Numbered from the stretch's first letter, positions 1 through 5,083 are shown. The stretch is DNA of 5,091 bases from Ruminococcus sp. (GCA_023667385.1 JAMPAE010000136.1:1-5091), one strand, 5' to 3'. Numbers and translations are program-made. Notes: generated by a model from the sequence alone, not told the origin.

Positions 1-1115
1 AAAATCAGCAGTCTTTCGTTTGATTTGACGTGCTGTGCAAGCTGCTCACCAAGTGCTTTTGCCGTATATGTGCTTGGGATGAAATCAGCATTGAAGCCGT
101 GTTCCCGAAGCTTTTGCGCACTGCCCTTTCCGATGCAGGCAAACTTCAGGTGCGTAAAAGACCGAAAATCAACATTTCTCTTTTTCATGCAATCAAAAAA
201 CACATCAACGCCGTTTGCACTTGTAAATATCAGCCAATCATAGACGGCTAAATCGGCAGGTATGACATCTTTCAGCGGGCTAATTTCAAGATAAGGATAG
301 GCTGTCACATAAGCGCCCTCATTTTCCAGCGCTTTGCTGAGCTTTTTTGTGAACTGCTTTGTGCCTGTCACTGTTACCGAAACGCCCGAAAGCTCAGATG
401 AAAGCGTTTTTGAAAAATCAAACATCGCCGTTTCACCAACCACAATGACTGCCGGAGTATGTGCCTGCTTTGCCGCTTCGGGCAGTGTTTTCAGCGTGCA
501 GTTGATGCGCTTGCTGTTTGCGCCGAAGCCATCTGAAAGAATTGCGCATGGCGTGCTTTCAGCCTTGCCGTTTGCAATCAGCTCAGACGAAATGTGTGAG
601 GCATTGTGAAGCCCCATCAAAAAAACAAGCGTACCTTTAAGCTTTGCAAGGGCAGCGTAGTTTTCCTCATTTTGCGTTGCAGTGTGACCTGTGACAACAG
701 TGAACGACTGTGCAGCTCCACGGTGCGTAACGGGAATCCCAAACTGCTCAGGCACGGCAATCGCCGAGGATACGCCGGGAATCACTTCAAATTCAACGCC
801 TGCATTTTTCATTGCAATGATTTCCTCACCGCCTCTGCCGAAAACAAAGCTGTCACCGCCTTTGAGCCGCACAACAGCGTTCACCTTTTGCGCCTGCTCA
901 ATCAAAATTTCATTAATTTTTTGCTGATTTTCGCTGTGCTTTCCAATACGCTTTCCAACATAAATAAGCTCACATTCATCCTTTGCAACGCTCAACAGGT
1001 TTTGATCAATCAAATCATCATAAACAATCACATCGGCTTCTTTCAGCTTTTCAATGCCTTTCACCGTAATCAGACCTTTGCCGCATCCGGCGCCGACTAA
1101 TGTAACTTTACCCAT
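1..1115 (-). CDS. cobA-hemD: Uroporphyrinogen-III C-methyltransferase / uroporphyrinogen-III synthase fusion (CobA-HemD), 3' end cut by window
   Basis: A continuous minus-strand frame runs from the ATG at 1113-1115 to the left edge with no stop, giving 371 codons. Residues 1-235 are an SAM-dependent methyltransferase (SUMT), which makes precorrin-2 from uroporphyrinogen III. Visible motifs are a glycine-rich N-terminus (VTLVGAGCGKGLIT, 4-17), VYDDLID (31-37), VVRLKGGDSFVFGRGGEE (81-98), VIPGVSSAIAVPEQFGIPVT (111-130) and FLMGLHN (165-171). From about residue 240 a uroporphyrinogen-III synthase domain begins (VTVTGTKQ 247-254, DWLIFTSANGVDVFF 293-307, ACIGKGSAQKL 326-336); it cyclises hydroxymethylbilane. 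HemD domains are usually near 250 residues, so roughly 110-120 are missing beyond the edge. The start overlaps the end of hemC by 8 bp, which implies translational coupling. The first glycine loop looks one residue shorter than the usual VGAGPGDPxLLT. Such fusions are typical of Clostridia. The methyltransferase call is firm; the synthase call rests on part of a poorly conserved domain plus context. Confidence 0.93.
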   Translation of the reverse strand, partial: MGKVTLVGAGCGKGLITVKGIEKLKEADVIVYDDLIDQNLLSVAKDECELIYVGKRIGKHSENQQKINEILIEQAQKVNAVVRLKGGDSFVFGRGGEEIIAMKNAGVEFEVIPGVSSAIAVPEQFGIPVTHRGAAQSFTVVTGHTATQNEENYAALAKLKGTLVFLMGLHNASHISSELIANGKAESTPCAILSDGFGANSKRINCTLKTLPEAAKQAHTPAVIVVGETAMFDFSKTLSSELSGVSVTVTGTKQFTKKLSKALENEGAYVTAYPYLEISPLKDVIPADLAVYDWLIFTSANGVDVFFDCMKKRNVDFRSFTHLKFACIGKGSAQKLREHGFNADFIPSTYTAKALGEQLAQHVKSNERLLI

Positions 1116-1974
1116 AGATTTCTTCCTTAATTTTTTCACAAAGCTCTTTATATAATGAAAAAGAGCCGCCTTTTTTTGCACGTTTACCGTTAAGCTCTGC
1201 TGTGATTTCAATGCTTTCGCCGTCAAGCTCTGCATGAACGCCAACCGCTGCTGAGCAATCAGCCTGCAAACATGAAAGCATATATCTTTCAGCAGAAAAG
1301 CGCTTCATTGTTGCTTCATGGTTGATTTTTGAAAGCAGGTTCAGCATTGAGGCGTCATCACTTCGACATTCCACGGCAATGATACCTTGACAAGCGGCAG
1401 GGATGAACTCATCCGGCTCAAAGCTTCTGACATGAAACTGCGATAAATCAACATTCAGCCTGTCAAGCCCTGCTTTCGCAAGGATAATGCCGTCAAACAA
1501 ACCGCTTTTCAGCTTTTCAATTCGGGTATCAACGTTACCTCTGATATTTTCATAAAGCGCATTGGGATAATGACGCAGACACTGGCTGATTCGCCTTGCA
1601 CTGCCTGTGCCGATGACGGGTGTTTCAAGCTCATCAAGGCTTTTCATGCTGATAATGCAATCACCGCAGTCTGCCGCTCTCGGCGTTACCGCAATCATGA
1701 GCCCGCCTGCCAGCTCAAATGGCAAATCTTTGCCGCTGTGCACTGCAAGATCCGCCTCACCCGAAATCAGCTTCTTTTCAATTTCTTTCACGAACAATCC
1801 GTTTCCGCCGATAACGGACAGAGGACTCGTTTGGTCTTTATCTCCCTTTGTGGAAACTTCAAGCAGGACAACCGACACACCAAGCTGTTCAATCGCCTGC
1901 TTCACAATCATCGCTTGTGCTTTTGCAAGGCGGCTTCCTCTTGTTGCAATTATGCAATTTTTGCGCTCATTCAT
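1108..1974 (-). CDS. hemC: Hydroxymethylbilane synthase (porphobilinogen deaminase)
   Basis: This cytosolic enzyme polymerises four porphobilinogens into the linear tetrapyrrole hydroxymethylbilane, the substrate of the HemD domain encoded next. The 288 residues are close to the family length of about 300. Visible signatures are IIATRGSRLAKAQA (8-21), the catalytic-Asp motif HSGKDLP (79-85, usually HSLKDLP, Asp83), GTGSARR (122-128), IRGNVDTRIEKLKSG (144-158), AKAGLDRL (166-173) and the dipyrromethane-cofactor cysteine in LQADCSAAVG (Cys240). I chose the ATG at 1972-1974 because AGAGGTGA lies about 8 bases upstream. The frame stays open to 2016, but that would add 14 residues with no family match. 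The start overlaps the preceding dehydrogenase by 8 bp (ATGAATGA), and the stop lies inside the cobA-hemD start (ATGGGTAA). Both junctions suggest ribosome re-initiation along one transcript. All key residues seem present, so the enzyme should be active. Confidence 0.96.
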   Translation of the reverse strand: MNERKNCIIATRGSRLAKAQAMIVKQAIEQLGVSVVLLEVSTKGDKDQTSPLSVIGGNGLFVKEIEKKLISGEADLAVHSGKDLPFELAGGLMIAVTPRAADCGDCIISMKSLDELETPVIGTGSARRISQCLRHYPNALYENIRGNVDTRIEKLKSGLFDGIILAKAGLDRLNVDLSQFHVRSFEPDEFIPAACQGIIAVECRSDDASMLNLLSKINHEATMKRFSAERYMLSCLQADCSAAVGVHAELDGESIEITAELNGKRAKKGGSFSLYKELCEKIKEEIYG

Positions 1975-2575
1975 CGGCGTCACCTCTGCATTTTTCAAGG
2001 ATTTTTTCAATATCACTGTCGCTTACTTCGCCGTCTTCCAACAGGGCAGCGAGGATTTTTTTATTCGCTTTGCTTCTGACTTTCTGCACCGGCTCGTTAT
2101 CCTTGAGCCAATCACGCACCTGCCCCGCTCTTTCAAGCACCTGATCAATATTATCGGGGAGCACAGCTTCGATCTTCTGCCTGACGTGCCGACTCAAAGC
2201 AGGACTTTTGCCCGCACTTGTGATTCCGATTGTCAGGTTTCCTCTTTTGATGAGGCTTGGAAAAATGAATGTGCAGTTTTCCGGGTCATCAACAACATTC
2301 ACAGGGATTTTGTTTGCCTTGCAAAGAGATGCAATTTTCGTGTTGATTTCGTGGCTGTCGGTTGCTCCAATGACGTAATCTCCAAGGAAAATGTCGGCAT
2401 CCTCAAACCGTTTTTTGATAACCTTAAAGTTAGTTATATCCGTCTGCTCGGCAAGCACAACAATGTTCTTTGTGAAAGCCGAAAGACGCTTGATTTTGCC
2501 TTTTGCAATCTTTCCTCCGCCGATTACAAGAAAGGTTTTATTGTCAATATTTTCAAAAAATGGAAAAAGCGTCAT
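1967..2575 (-). CDS. sirC: Precorrin-2 dehydrogenase (siroheme synthase N-terminal type)
   Basis: The protein has 202 residues and matches the N-terminal module of CysG and yeast Met8p, which oxidises precorrin-2 to sirohydrochlorin with NAD+ and in some members also inserts iron to give siroheme. Its substrate is made by the CobA domain of the same operon. The order is a Rossmann domain (MTLFPFFENIDNKTFLVIGGGKIA, with glycines near 19-21), then ATDSHEIN (71-78), VNVVDDPENCTFIFPS (92-107) and a helical C-terminus. Asp96 in VVDDP aligns with the catalytic Asp104 of E. coli CysG, and Ser124 in TSAGKSPALS aligns with its Ser128. The start is the ATG at 2573-2575, one base after the hemA stop, preceded by GAGGG about 6 bases upstream; a TTG at 2585-2587 would add four residues and is less likely. 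The last codons overlap hemC by 8 bp. Whether it also chelates metal cannot be told from sequence; a full chelatase C-terminus is not obvious. Confidence 0.93.
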   Translation of the reverse strand: MTLFPFFENIDNKTFLVIGGGKIAKGKIKRLSAFTKNIVVLAEQTDITNFKVIKKRFEDADIFLGDYVIGATDSHEINTKIASLCKANKIPVNVVDDPENCTFIFPSLIKRGNLTIGITSAGKSPALSRHVRQKIEAVLPDNIDQVLERAGQVRDWLKDNEPVQKVRSKANKKILAALLEDGEVSDSDIEKILEKCRGDADE

Positions 2576-2576
2576 A

Positions 2577-3695
2577 TTAACCCTCAACTTCCTGAGCCTT
2601 CTTCAGCGTTGCAACAAAGCTTTCAAACGTTTGTGAATCTGCTGCGTCACGGAATTTATAAACAAAGCGCATGAAATCATCCCCGCCGTTTGCAAGCGAA
2701 AATTCTTTGAGAAAGCCAAGCGACTGATGAAACACAAGCTCTTTGAAAAGCATATCAAGCTCATTGTCCAGCATTTCGCCTGCCGATGCAAGCTCATGCT
2801 TTTTCAAATTATTGTTCCGTTCGGCAGCCGCCTGAAAATCATCAATTGTCACAAGCTCAGCAAACGGAAGCTCTGAAACTGCTTCGTCAATGTCACGAGG
2901 AACCGACAAATCAACAAACAGCCTTGGCTTTCCATTGTGAATATGCTGTGCCGCATTTTCGCCCGTAACAGTAAAATGCGGACTGCGTGTTGCCGATATT
3001 ATAACATCGGCCTTATCTATATATGAATATCTGTCAGCATAGGAAATAATCTGCACACCGCTTTCGCCAATGTGCTTTTCCCTGACAGTTGCAAAAATTT
3101 CAAAATCACCGTATGAAAGCAGATTCTTGCAAATTTTGCTGCCGATTTCACCGCCGGCACCGATGATCAAAGCTGCTTTTTTGCCCTTAGCGAACCTGTG
3201 ACATTTTGAAGCAACAAGAGTTGCAACTGACACTGATGACTTTGAAAGCATGGTTTCAGTCTTAATTTTTTTTGCAGCGGTTACGGCAAATTTAAACACA
3301 GTGTTGAACTCATAATCGGTAAAGCCCAGTTCATTTGAAAAAGCAAAGGCACGCTTCACCTGCCCCAAAATTTCATCTTCACCAAGCACCATTGATTCCA
3401 GCCCGCACGCAACAGAAAACAAATGACGCACTGCTCTTTTACCTTCAAAAATGAGCACATGATTCTTAATTTCACACCGTTCAGCGCCCGAAAAATCGGC
3501 AAGCACCTCAAGTGCTTGATAGACATTTGAACCAACATAAAGCTCACATCTGTTGCACGTTGCAAGATAAACAGCGGATGTAACGCCGATACCCCTGAGA
3601 CAATCAAAAAGCTTGCCGCATTTTTCATCATTAAACGCAAACTTTTGCCTCAGCTCAACCGAAGCTTTTTTATGGCCAAACGAAATCACAAACAC
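2577..3695 (-). CDS. hemA: Glutamyl-tRNA reductase
   Basis: This enzyme reduces the glutamate on glutamyl-tRNA(Glu) to glutamate-1-semialdehyde with NADPH, the first committed step of the C5 route to tetrapyrroles. Using the GTG at 3693-3695 gives 372 residues, shorter than the common 400-430. The catalytic domain shows VISFGHKKASVELRQKFAF near the N-terminus, the nucleophile in ATCNRCELY (Cys47, matching Cys50 of E. coli) and the conserved block HLFSVACGLESMVLGEDEIL (91-110) followed by GQVKRAF. The NADPH domain begins at IIGAGGEIG (177-185), followed by VIISATRSPH and VDLSVPRDID. The C-terminal dimerisation domain is short. GGAGGTGA at 3701-3708 decides the start: the GTG at 3702-3704 lies inside that site and cannot be the initiator, while the GTG at 3693-3695 lies 8 bases after the GGAGG core. 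It is the first gene of the operon, directly behind a strong promoter. Confidence 0.96.
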   Translation of the reverse strand: MFVISFGHKKASVELRQKFAFNDEKCGKLFDCLRGIGVTSAVYLATCNRCELYVGSNVYQALEVLADFSGAERCEIKNHVLIFEGKRAVRHLFSVACGLESMVLGEDEILGQVKRAFAFSNELGFTDYEFNTVFKFAVTAAKKIKTETMLSKSSVSVATLVASKCHRFAKGKKAALIIGAGGEIGSKICKNLLSYGDFEIFATVREKHIGESGVQIISYADRYSYIDKADVIISATRSPHFTVTGENAAQHIHNGKPRLFVDLSVPRDIDEAVSELPFAELVTIDDFQAAAERNNNLKKHELASAGEMLDNELDMLFKELVFHQSLGFLKEFSLANGGDDFMRFVYKFRDAADSQTFESFVATLKKAQEVEG

Positions 3696-3700
3696 TGCCG

Positions 3701-3708
3701 TCACCTCC
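3701..3708 (-). promoter_or_regulatory. Ribosome-binding site of hemA
   Basis: The minus strand reads GGAGGTGA here, followed 8 bases after the GGAGG core by GTG at 3695. The in-frame GTG at 3704 is part of this site, which decides in favour of the downstream start. Confidence 0.8.
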
Positions 3709-3714
3709 GTTAAA

Positions 3715-3742
3715 ATTATACTACAACATTTCTCTTTGTCAA
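3715..3742 (-). promoter_or_regulatory. Sigma-A promoter of the hemA operon
   Basis: On the minus strand, TTGACA (3737-3742) and TATAAT (3715-3720) are both perfect consensus hexamers, separated by 16 bp. Transcription should start near 3708-3710, at or just before the hemA ribosome-binding site. The leader would then be only about 13-16 bases, leaving no room for a riboswitch or attenuator. Control, if any, should act on initiation or on the protein. Confidence 0.88.
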
Positions 3743-3753
3743 TATTGTTTGCT

Positions 3754-3780
3754 CACCAAAAGAGCGCAAAATCATACTAT
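3754..3780 (+). promoter_or_regulatory. Possible mother-cell sigma (SigE/SigK-like) promoter of the cotJ operon
   Basis: CATACTAT at 3773-3780 is one mismatch from the SigE -10 box (CATACAnT) and also resembles the SigK -10. Upstream, CACC at 3754-3757 is a SigK-like -35 at about 15 bp; I see no good SigE -35 at the usual distance. In Bacillus subtilis cotJ is transcribed by SigE. Start would be near 3787, about 50 bases before cotJA. It lies back to back with the hemA promoter in a 140-bp divergent region. Confidence 0.45.
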
Positions 3781-3789
3781 GATAACAAA

Positions 3790-3809
3790 GGCAGAGAAAA
3801 CCCTCTGCC
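3790..3809 (+). other. Stem-loop in the cotJ leader
   Basis: GGCAGAG (3790-3796) pairs perfectly with CTCTGCC (3803-3809) across a 6-base loop. It would sit at the very 5' end of the cotJ transcript if the start is near 3787, and upstream of the ribosome site at 3821. No T-run follows, so it is not an intrinsic terminator. A 5' stabilising hairpin is the simplest guess. Confidence 0.5.
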
Positions 3810-3820
3810 CGCAAACATTT

Positions 3821-3828
3821 AAGGGGAG
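3821..3828 (+). promoter_or_regulatory. Ribosome-binding site of cotJA
   Basis: AAGGGGAG lies 7 bases before the ATG at 3836. It fixes the cotJA start and rules out the upstream in-frame ATG at 3749, which lies ahead of the likely promoter. Confidence 0.8.
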
Positions 3829-3835
3829 ATACCAT

Positions 3836-4063
3836 ATGAACAACTACAGAAACACGTATGGTTATCCGCAACAAAACCAACCCTCAAGATGCATGGAAAA
3901 CAAATGCAAAGCCACCACGATGCTTCCGGAAAACCCGGTTGTCGCAATGGCTTATGTTCCTTATCAGGAATGCAATGATGTTTATCCGTGCGAAAAGGCT
4001 TTGTGCCAAGGCTCTGTTTTCCCGGTGCTCGACAAGCCGCTTCTTGTGGGGTGTTGCAGATGA
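3836..4063 (+). CDS. cotJA: Spore coat-associated protein CotJA
   Basis: The 75-residue protein matches the CotJA family, small proteins of the inner spore coat made in the mother cell. The recognisable core is PENPVVAMAYVPYQ (31-44) followed by a CEKALCQGSVFPVLDKPLL segment (52-70), the typical 'AL..G..FP.LDKPF' end of the family. The first 25 residues are polar and rich in Asn, Gln and Tyr. There are seven cysteines (19, 24, 46, 52, 57, 73, 74), including a C-terminal CC pair, which could support disulfide cross-linking in the coat; that is inference. There is no signal peptide or membrane segment. The stop TGA overlaps the cotJB start (ATGA), so the two are probably translated together. 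Family role: with CotJB and CotJC it forms a coat complex in Bacillus. Confidence 0.9.
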   Translation: MNNYRNTYGYPQQNQPSRCMENKCKATTMLPENPVVAMAYVPYQECNDVYPCEKALCQGSVFPVLDKPLLVGCCR

Positions 4064-4311
4064 CGATTAGTCAGAACAACCTCAAGCAACAGTTGATGGC
4101 AATCAGATTTTCCATGTGGGATCTGCATCTCTATCTTGACTCGCACCCATGCGATCAAACCGCCGCAGAGCTTCTTGAAAAATACAAGAGACGCTATGCT
4201 GAAATGCTTGAAAAATACGAATGCACTTACGGACCGCTGAACAATTCAACAGGCTTAGGTTCAGACTGGACACAAGGTCCGTGGCCGTGGGACAACAGGG
4301 GTGATTGCTGA
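4060..4311 (+). CDS. cotJB: Spore coat protein CotJB
   Basis: The 83-residue protein carries family features from end to end: QLMAIRFSMWDLHLYLDSHP (11-30), CDQTAAELLEKYKRRYAEML (31-50), YGPL (57-60) and the terminal WTQGPWPWD (70-78). The middle is predicted helical. It acts in the mother cell as part of the CotJ coat complex; in Bacillus it is linked with CotJC, and its biochemical activity is unknown. The ATG at 4060-4062 overlaps the cotJA stop as ATGA, with a weak GGGG ribosome site upstream. Its own TGA shares one base with the cotJC start. Nothing is truncated here, so the operon is intact up to this point. Confidence 0.92.
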   Translation: MTISQNNLKQQLMAIRFSMWDLHLYLDSHPCDQTAAELLEKYKRRYAEMLEKYECTYGPLNNSTGLGSDWTQGPWPWDNRGDC

Positions 4312-4424
4312 TGTGGCAATATGAAAAAATCCTGCAATATCCAATCAACATCAAAAACTCCAACGCAAAGTTCGCACAGATTGTGATTTCACAATATGGA
4401 GGTATCAATTGTAAAAAGATATAA
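4311..4424 (+). pseudogene. cotJC: Spore coat protein CotJC, N-terminal fragment only (interrupted)
   Basis: The ATG at 4311-4313 overlaps the cotJB stop as TGATG, with AGGGGTG about 10 bases upstream. The first 31 residues match CotJC well (MWQYEKILQYPI, then VISQYGG at 25-31). The family normally continues with PDGELAASLRY and runs to about 190-200 residues as a manganese-catalase-like coat protein. Here the frame instead reads INCKKI and stops at 4422-4424. I find no continuation of CotJC in any frame up to 5091, and other genes on the opposite strand fill that space, so this is not a simple frameshift. Either an element has inserted after about 4403 or the 3' part was lost in a rearrangement. 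The fragment lacks the metal-binding residues, so it cannot be a catalase as it stands. If the insertion is an excisable skin-type element, the gene could be restored during sporulation. Confidence 0.85.
4391..4412. other. Candidate junction / attachment site inside cotJC
   Basis: The match to CotJC ends at codon GGT, 4401-4403. The same spot is the centre of an imperfect dyad: ACAAT (4391-4395) and ATTGT (4408-4412) are separated by 12 bases, with the dinucleotide GG (4401-4402) exactly at the centre. Serine-recombinase sites typically have short imperfect arms flanking a central dinucleotide. This is suggestive only, as five-base arms can arise by chance. Confidence 0.35.
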
Positions 4425-4426
4425 CA

Positions 4427-4446
4427 CCCCAAACCCACTCGTGGGG
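4427..4446. terminator. Weak hairpin between cotJC fragment and the convergent 66-codon gene
   Basis: CCCCA (4427-4431) can pair with TGGGG (4442-4446); an alternative is CCCA with TGGG around a CTCG loop. On the plus strand CAATTTTC follows, and on the minus strand a TTTTT run comes about 9-14 bases later. It lies between two converging transcripts, where a two-way terminator would be expected, but the stem and T-tracts are poor. Confidence 0.35.
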
Positions 4447-4466
4447 CAATTTTCATATAAAAAAGT

Positions 4467-4667
4467 TCACACCACAACAGCTTCGTCCGCTTTGCAGCTC
4501 CAGCCGAGGGTCACCAGCATATCACCATCCTGCTCACAGCCAACATGATAGTATGTCCTGCTGTCATCACCGATTGCATAATCACCGTATACGGCAATTT
4601 TTACGCCGCTGTCAAGCTCAGCCAAGTACAACGGATTCGTTCTTTTGATTTCTTTGTTCATTTCCAT
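4467..4667 (-). CDS. Small protein of unknown function (66 residues)
   Basis: I do not recognise this protein. It starts at the ATG at 4665-4667, with an ideal AGGAGG ribosome site 7 bases upstream; a second ATG at residue 3 is less well spaced. It is acidic overall after a basic first ten residues (MEMNKEIKRT), and looks like a small beta-rich fold with motifs VKIAVYGDYAIGDD (22-35), YYHVGCEQDGDM (39-50) and LGWSC (54-58), ending in VVV. There is no signal peptide or membrane segment. It is second in a two-gene unit with the helix-turn-helix gene: the stop of that gene overlaps the ribosome site of this one, so their translation is coupled. This suggests partners in one regulatory or element-maintenance function, but that is inference. 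It lies on the foreign side of the cotJC break. The strong ribosome site and the tight link argue that it is a real gene. Confidence 0.72.
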   Translation of the reverse strand: MEMNKEIKRTNPLYLAELDSGVKIAVYGDYAIGDDSRTYYHVGCEQDGDMLVTLGWSCKADEAVVV

Positions 4668-4672
4668 AGTTT

Positions 4673-4680
4673 CACCTCCT
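4673..4680 (-). promoter_or_regulatory. Ribosome-binding site of the 66-codon gene, overlapping the upstream stop codon
   Basis: The minus strand reads TAAGGAGGTG: the final A of the regulator's TAA stop (4680-4682) is the first base of AGGAGGTG. A ribosome ending the regulator therefore stands on the next gene's ribosome site, which is a classic arrangement for coupled translation. Confidence 0.8.
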
Positions 4681-4943
4681 TACGCCACATCTTCAACAGC
4701 CCGCTCAATTTTGCGCTTCATTTCATCAACAAATCTCTGCACATCATCACAACAGTAAGTCAAATACAACATCAGCGTCACTGCACTGCAACAGAACAGT
4801 CCATTCTCCAAGTCACTGTATGACCGTTCTGACATCTCAAGCAGTTCCGCCATTTTTGCCTGCGTAAAATGCAATTGACTGCGTTTCAGCACAACTGTTT
4901 CTCTAAATGTTGTTTTCAAAATTTCTTCGTATACCTTCCTCAC
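4680..4943 (-). CDS. Small helix-turn-helix (XRE-like) transcriptional regulator
   Basis: An 87-residue DNA-binding protein. An N-terminal helix (RKVYEEILKTTFRETVVLKR, 2-21) precedes a helix-turn-helix at about 26-48, with FTQAKMAELLEMSERSYSDL followed by ENG, the usual XRE pattern in which the second helix of the pair contacts DNA. A short hydrophobic region (VTLMLYLTYCC, 55-65) and a charged helix (VDEMKRKIERAVEDV) follow, probably for dimerisation. Similar small regulators with a 'CCSALTLMLYL' segment are common in gut Clostridia. The start is uncertain. GTG at 4941-4943 has AGGT about 8 bases upstream and about 40 bases of leader from the putative promoter. A TTG at 4974-4976 would add 11 residues but has no ribosome site. 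The palindrome at 5007-5020 may be its own operator. It precedes the coupled 66-codon gene. Its target is unknown; control of an integrated element is possible. Confidence 0.82.
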   Translation of the reverse strand: MRKVYEEILKTTFRETVVLKRSQLHFTQAKMAELLEMSERSYSDLENGLFCCSAVTLMLYLTYCCDDVQRFVDEMKRKIERAVEDVA

Positions 4944-4989
4944 TTTTACAGACCTGCTTTCGCTAAAATTCGACAAAATTCTAACGAAA

Positions 4990-5018
4990 CTTATATCAAC
5001 AAACCATGAGGTATACCT
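4990..5018 (-). promoter_or_regulatory. Possible extended -10 promoter of the regulator gene
   Basis: The minus strand carries TTGATATAAG, which fits an extended -10 (TG-n-TATAAG, hexamer at 4990-4995). The matching -35 position (5013-5018) is a poor hexamer and falls inside the 14-bp palindrome, as expected if the palindrome is a repressor site. Start would be near 4983, which favours the GTG at 4943 over the TTG at 4976 as the initiator. Confidence 0.35.
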
Positions 5019-5020
5019 CA
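5007..5020. promoter_or_regulatory. 14-bp perfect palindrome, likely operator
   Basis: TGAGGTATACCTCA is its own reverse complement. It lies just upstream of the helix-turn-helix gene and in the gap before a likely divergent gene. This is the classic size and place of a dimeric repressor site, and self-regulation is the simplest reading. The string CCTCAG at its right side (5016-5021) recurs at 5064-5069, perhaps as a half-site. Confidence 0.6.
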
Positions 5021-5077
5021 GGAAATACTATATTTGTTAAAACATTATCTATATATTACCACGCCTCAGAAACAAAA

Positions 5078-5083
5078 AAGGAG
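5078..5083 (+). promoter_or_regulatory. Ribosome-binding site of a plus-strand gene starting beyond the window
   Basis: AAGGAG, within an A-rich run, is followed by eight bases (ACACTTTT) to the edge. No start codon is visible, but the spacing would suit one at about 5092. The stretch 4977-5077 has no other gene and is very AT-rich, as expected of a divergent promoter region shared with the regulator. Confidence 0.5.

Noticed and set aside
606..1100. Plus-strand open frame of 164 codons opposite cobA
   Set aside because: The minus strand there encodes all the SUMT motifs; the plus-strand translation is cysteine- and asparagine-rich with no family features.
1607..2674. Long plus-strand open frame (355 codons) across the hemC/sirC region
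   Set aside because: It is antisense to two clearly recognised genes, has no recognisable domain and no ribosome site; low-stop antisense frames are common opposite such genes.
3749..3835. N-terminal extension of cotJA to an upstream ATG at 3749
   Set aside because: It would start ahead of the probable promoter and leader hairpin, and the ideal ribosome site at 3821 points to the ATG at 3836.
4398..4403. GGAGGT as a ribosome-binding site for a new gene after the cotJC break
   Set aside because: No start codon with a usable open frame follows at suitable spacing; these bases are the Gly-Gly codons of the conserved QYGG in CotJC.
4404..4466. Group II intron or insertion-sequence end at the cotJC break
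   Set aside because: No GUGYG-type intron start is present, and I see no terminal inverted repeat or transposase fragment next to the junction.
4103..4477. Minus-strand open frame of 124 codons across cotJB and the cotJC fragment
   Set aside because: It is antisense to cotJB, which matches its family over its full length. Its upstream end also runs into the 66-codon gene.
4545..4823. Plus-strand open frame of 92 codons, considered as a shifted continuation of cotJC
   Set aside because: Its translation shows none of the CotJC sequence, and it is antisense to two genes with strong ribosome-site and domain support.
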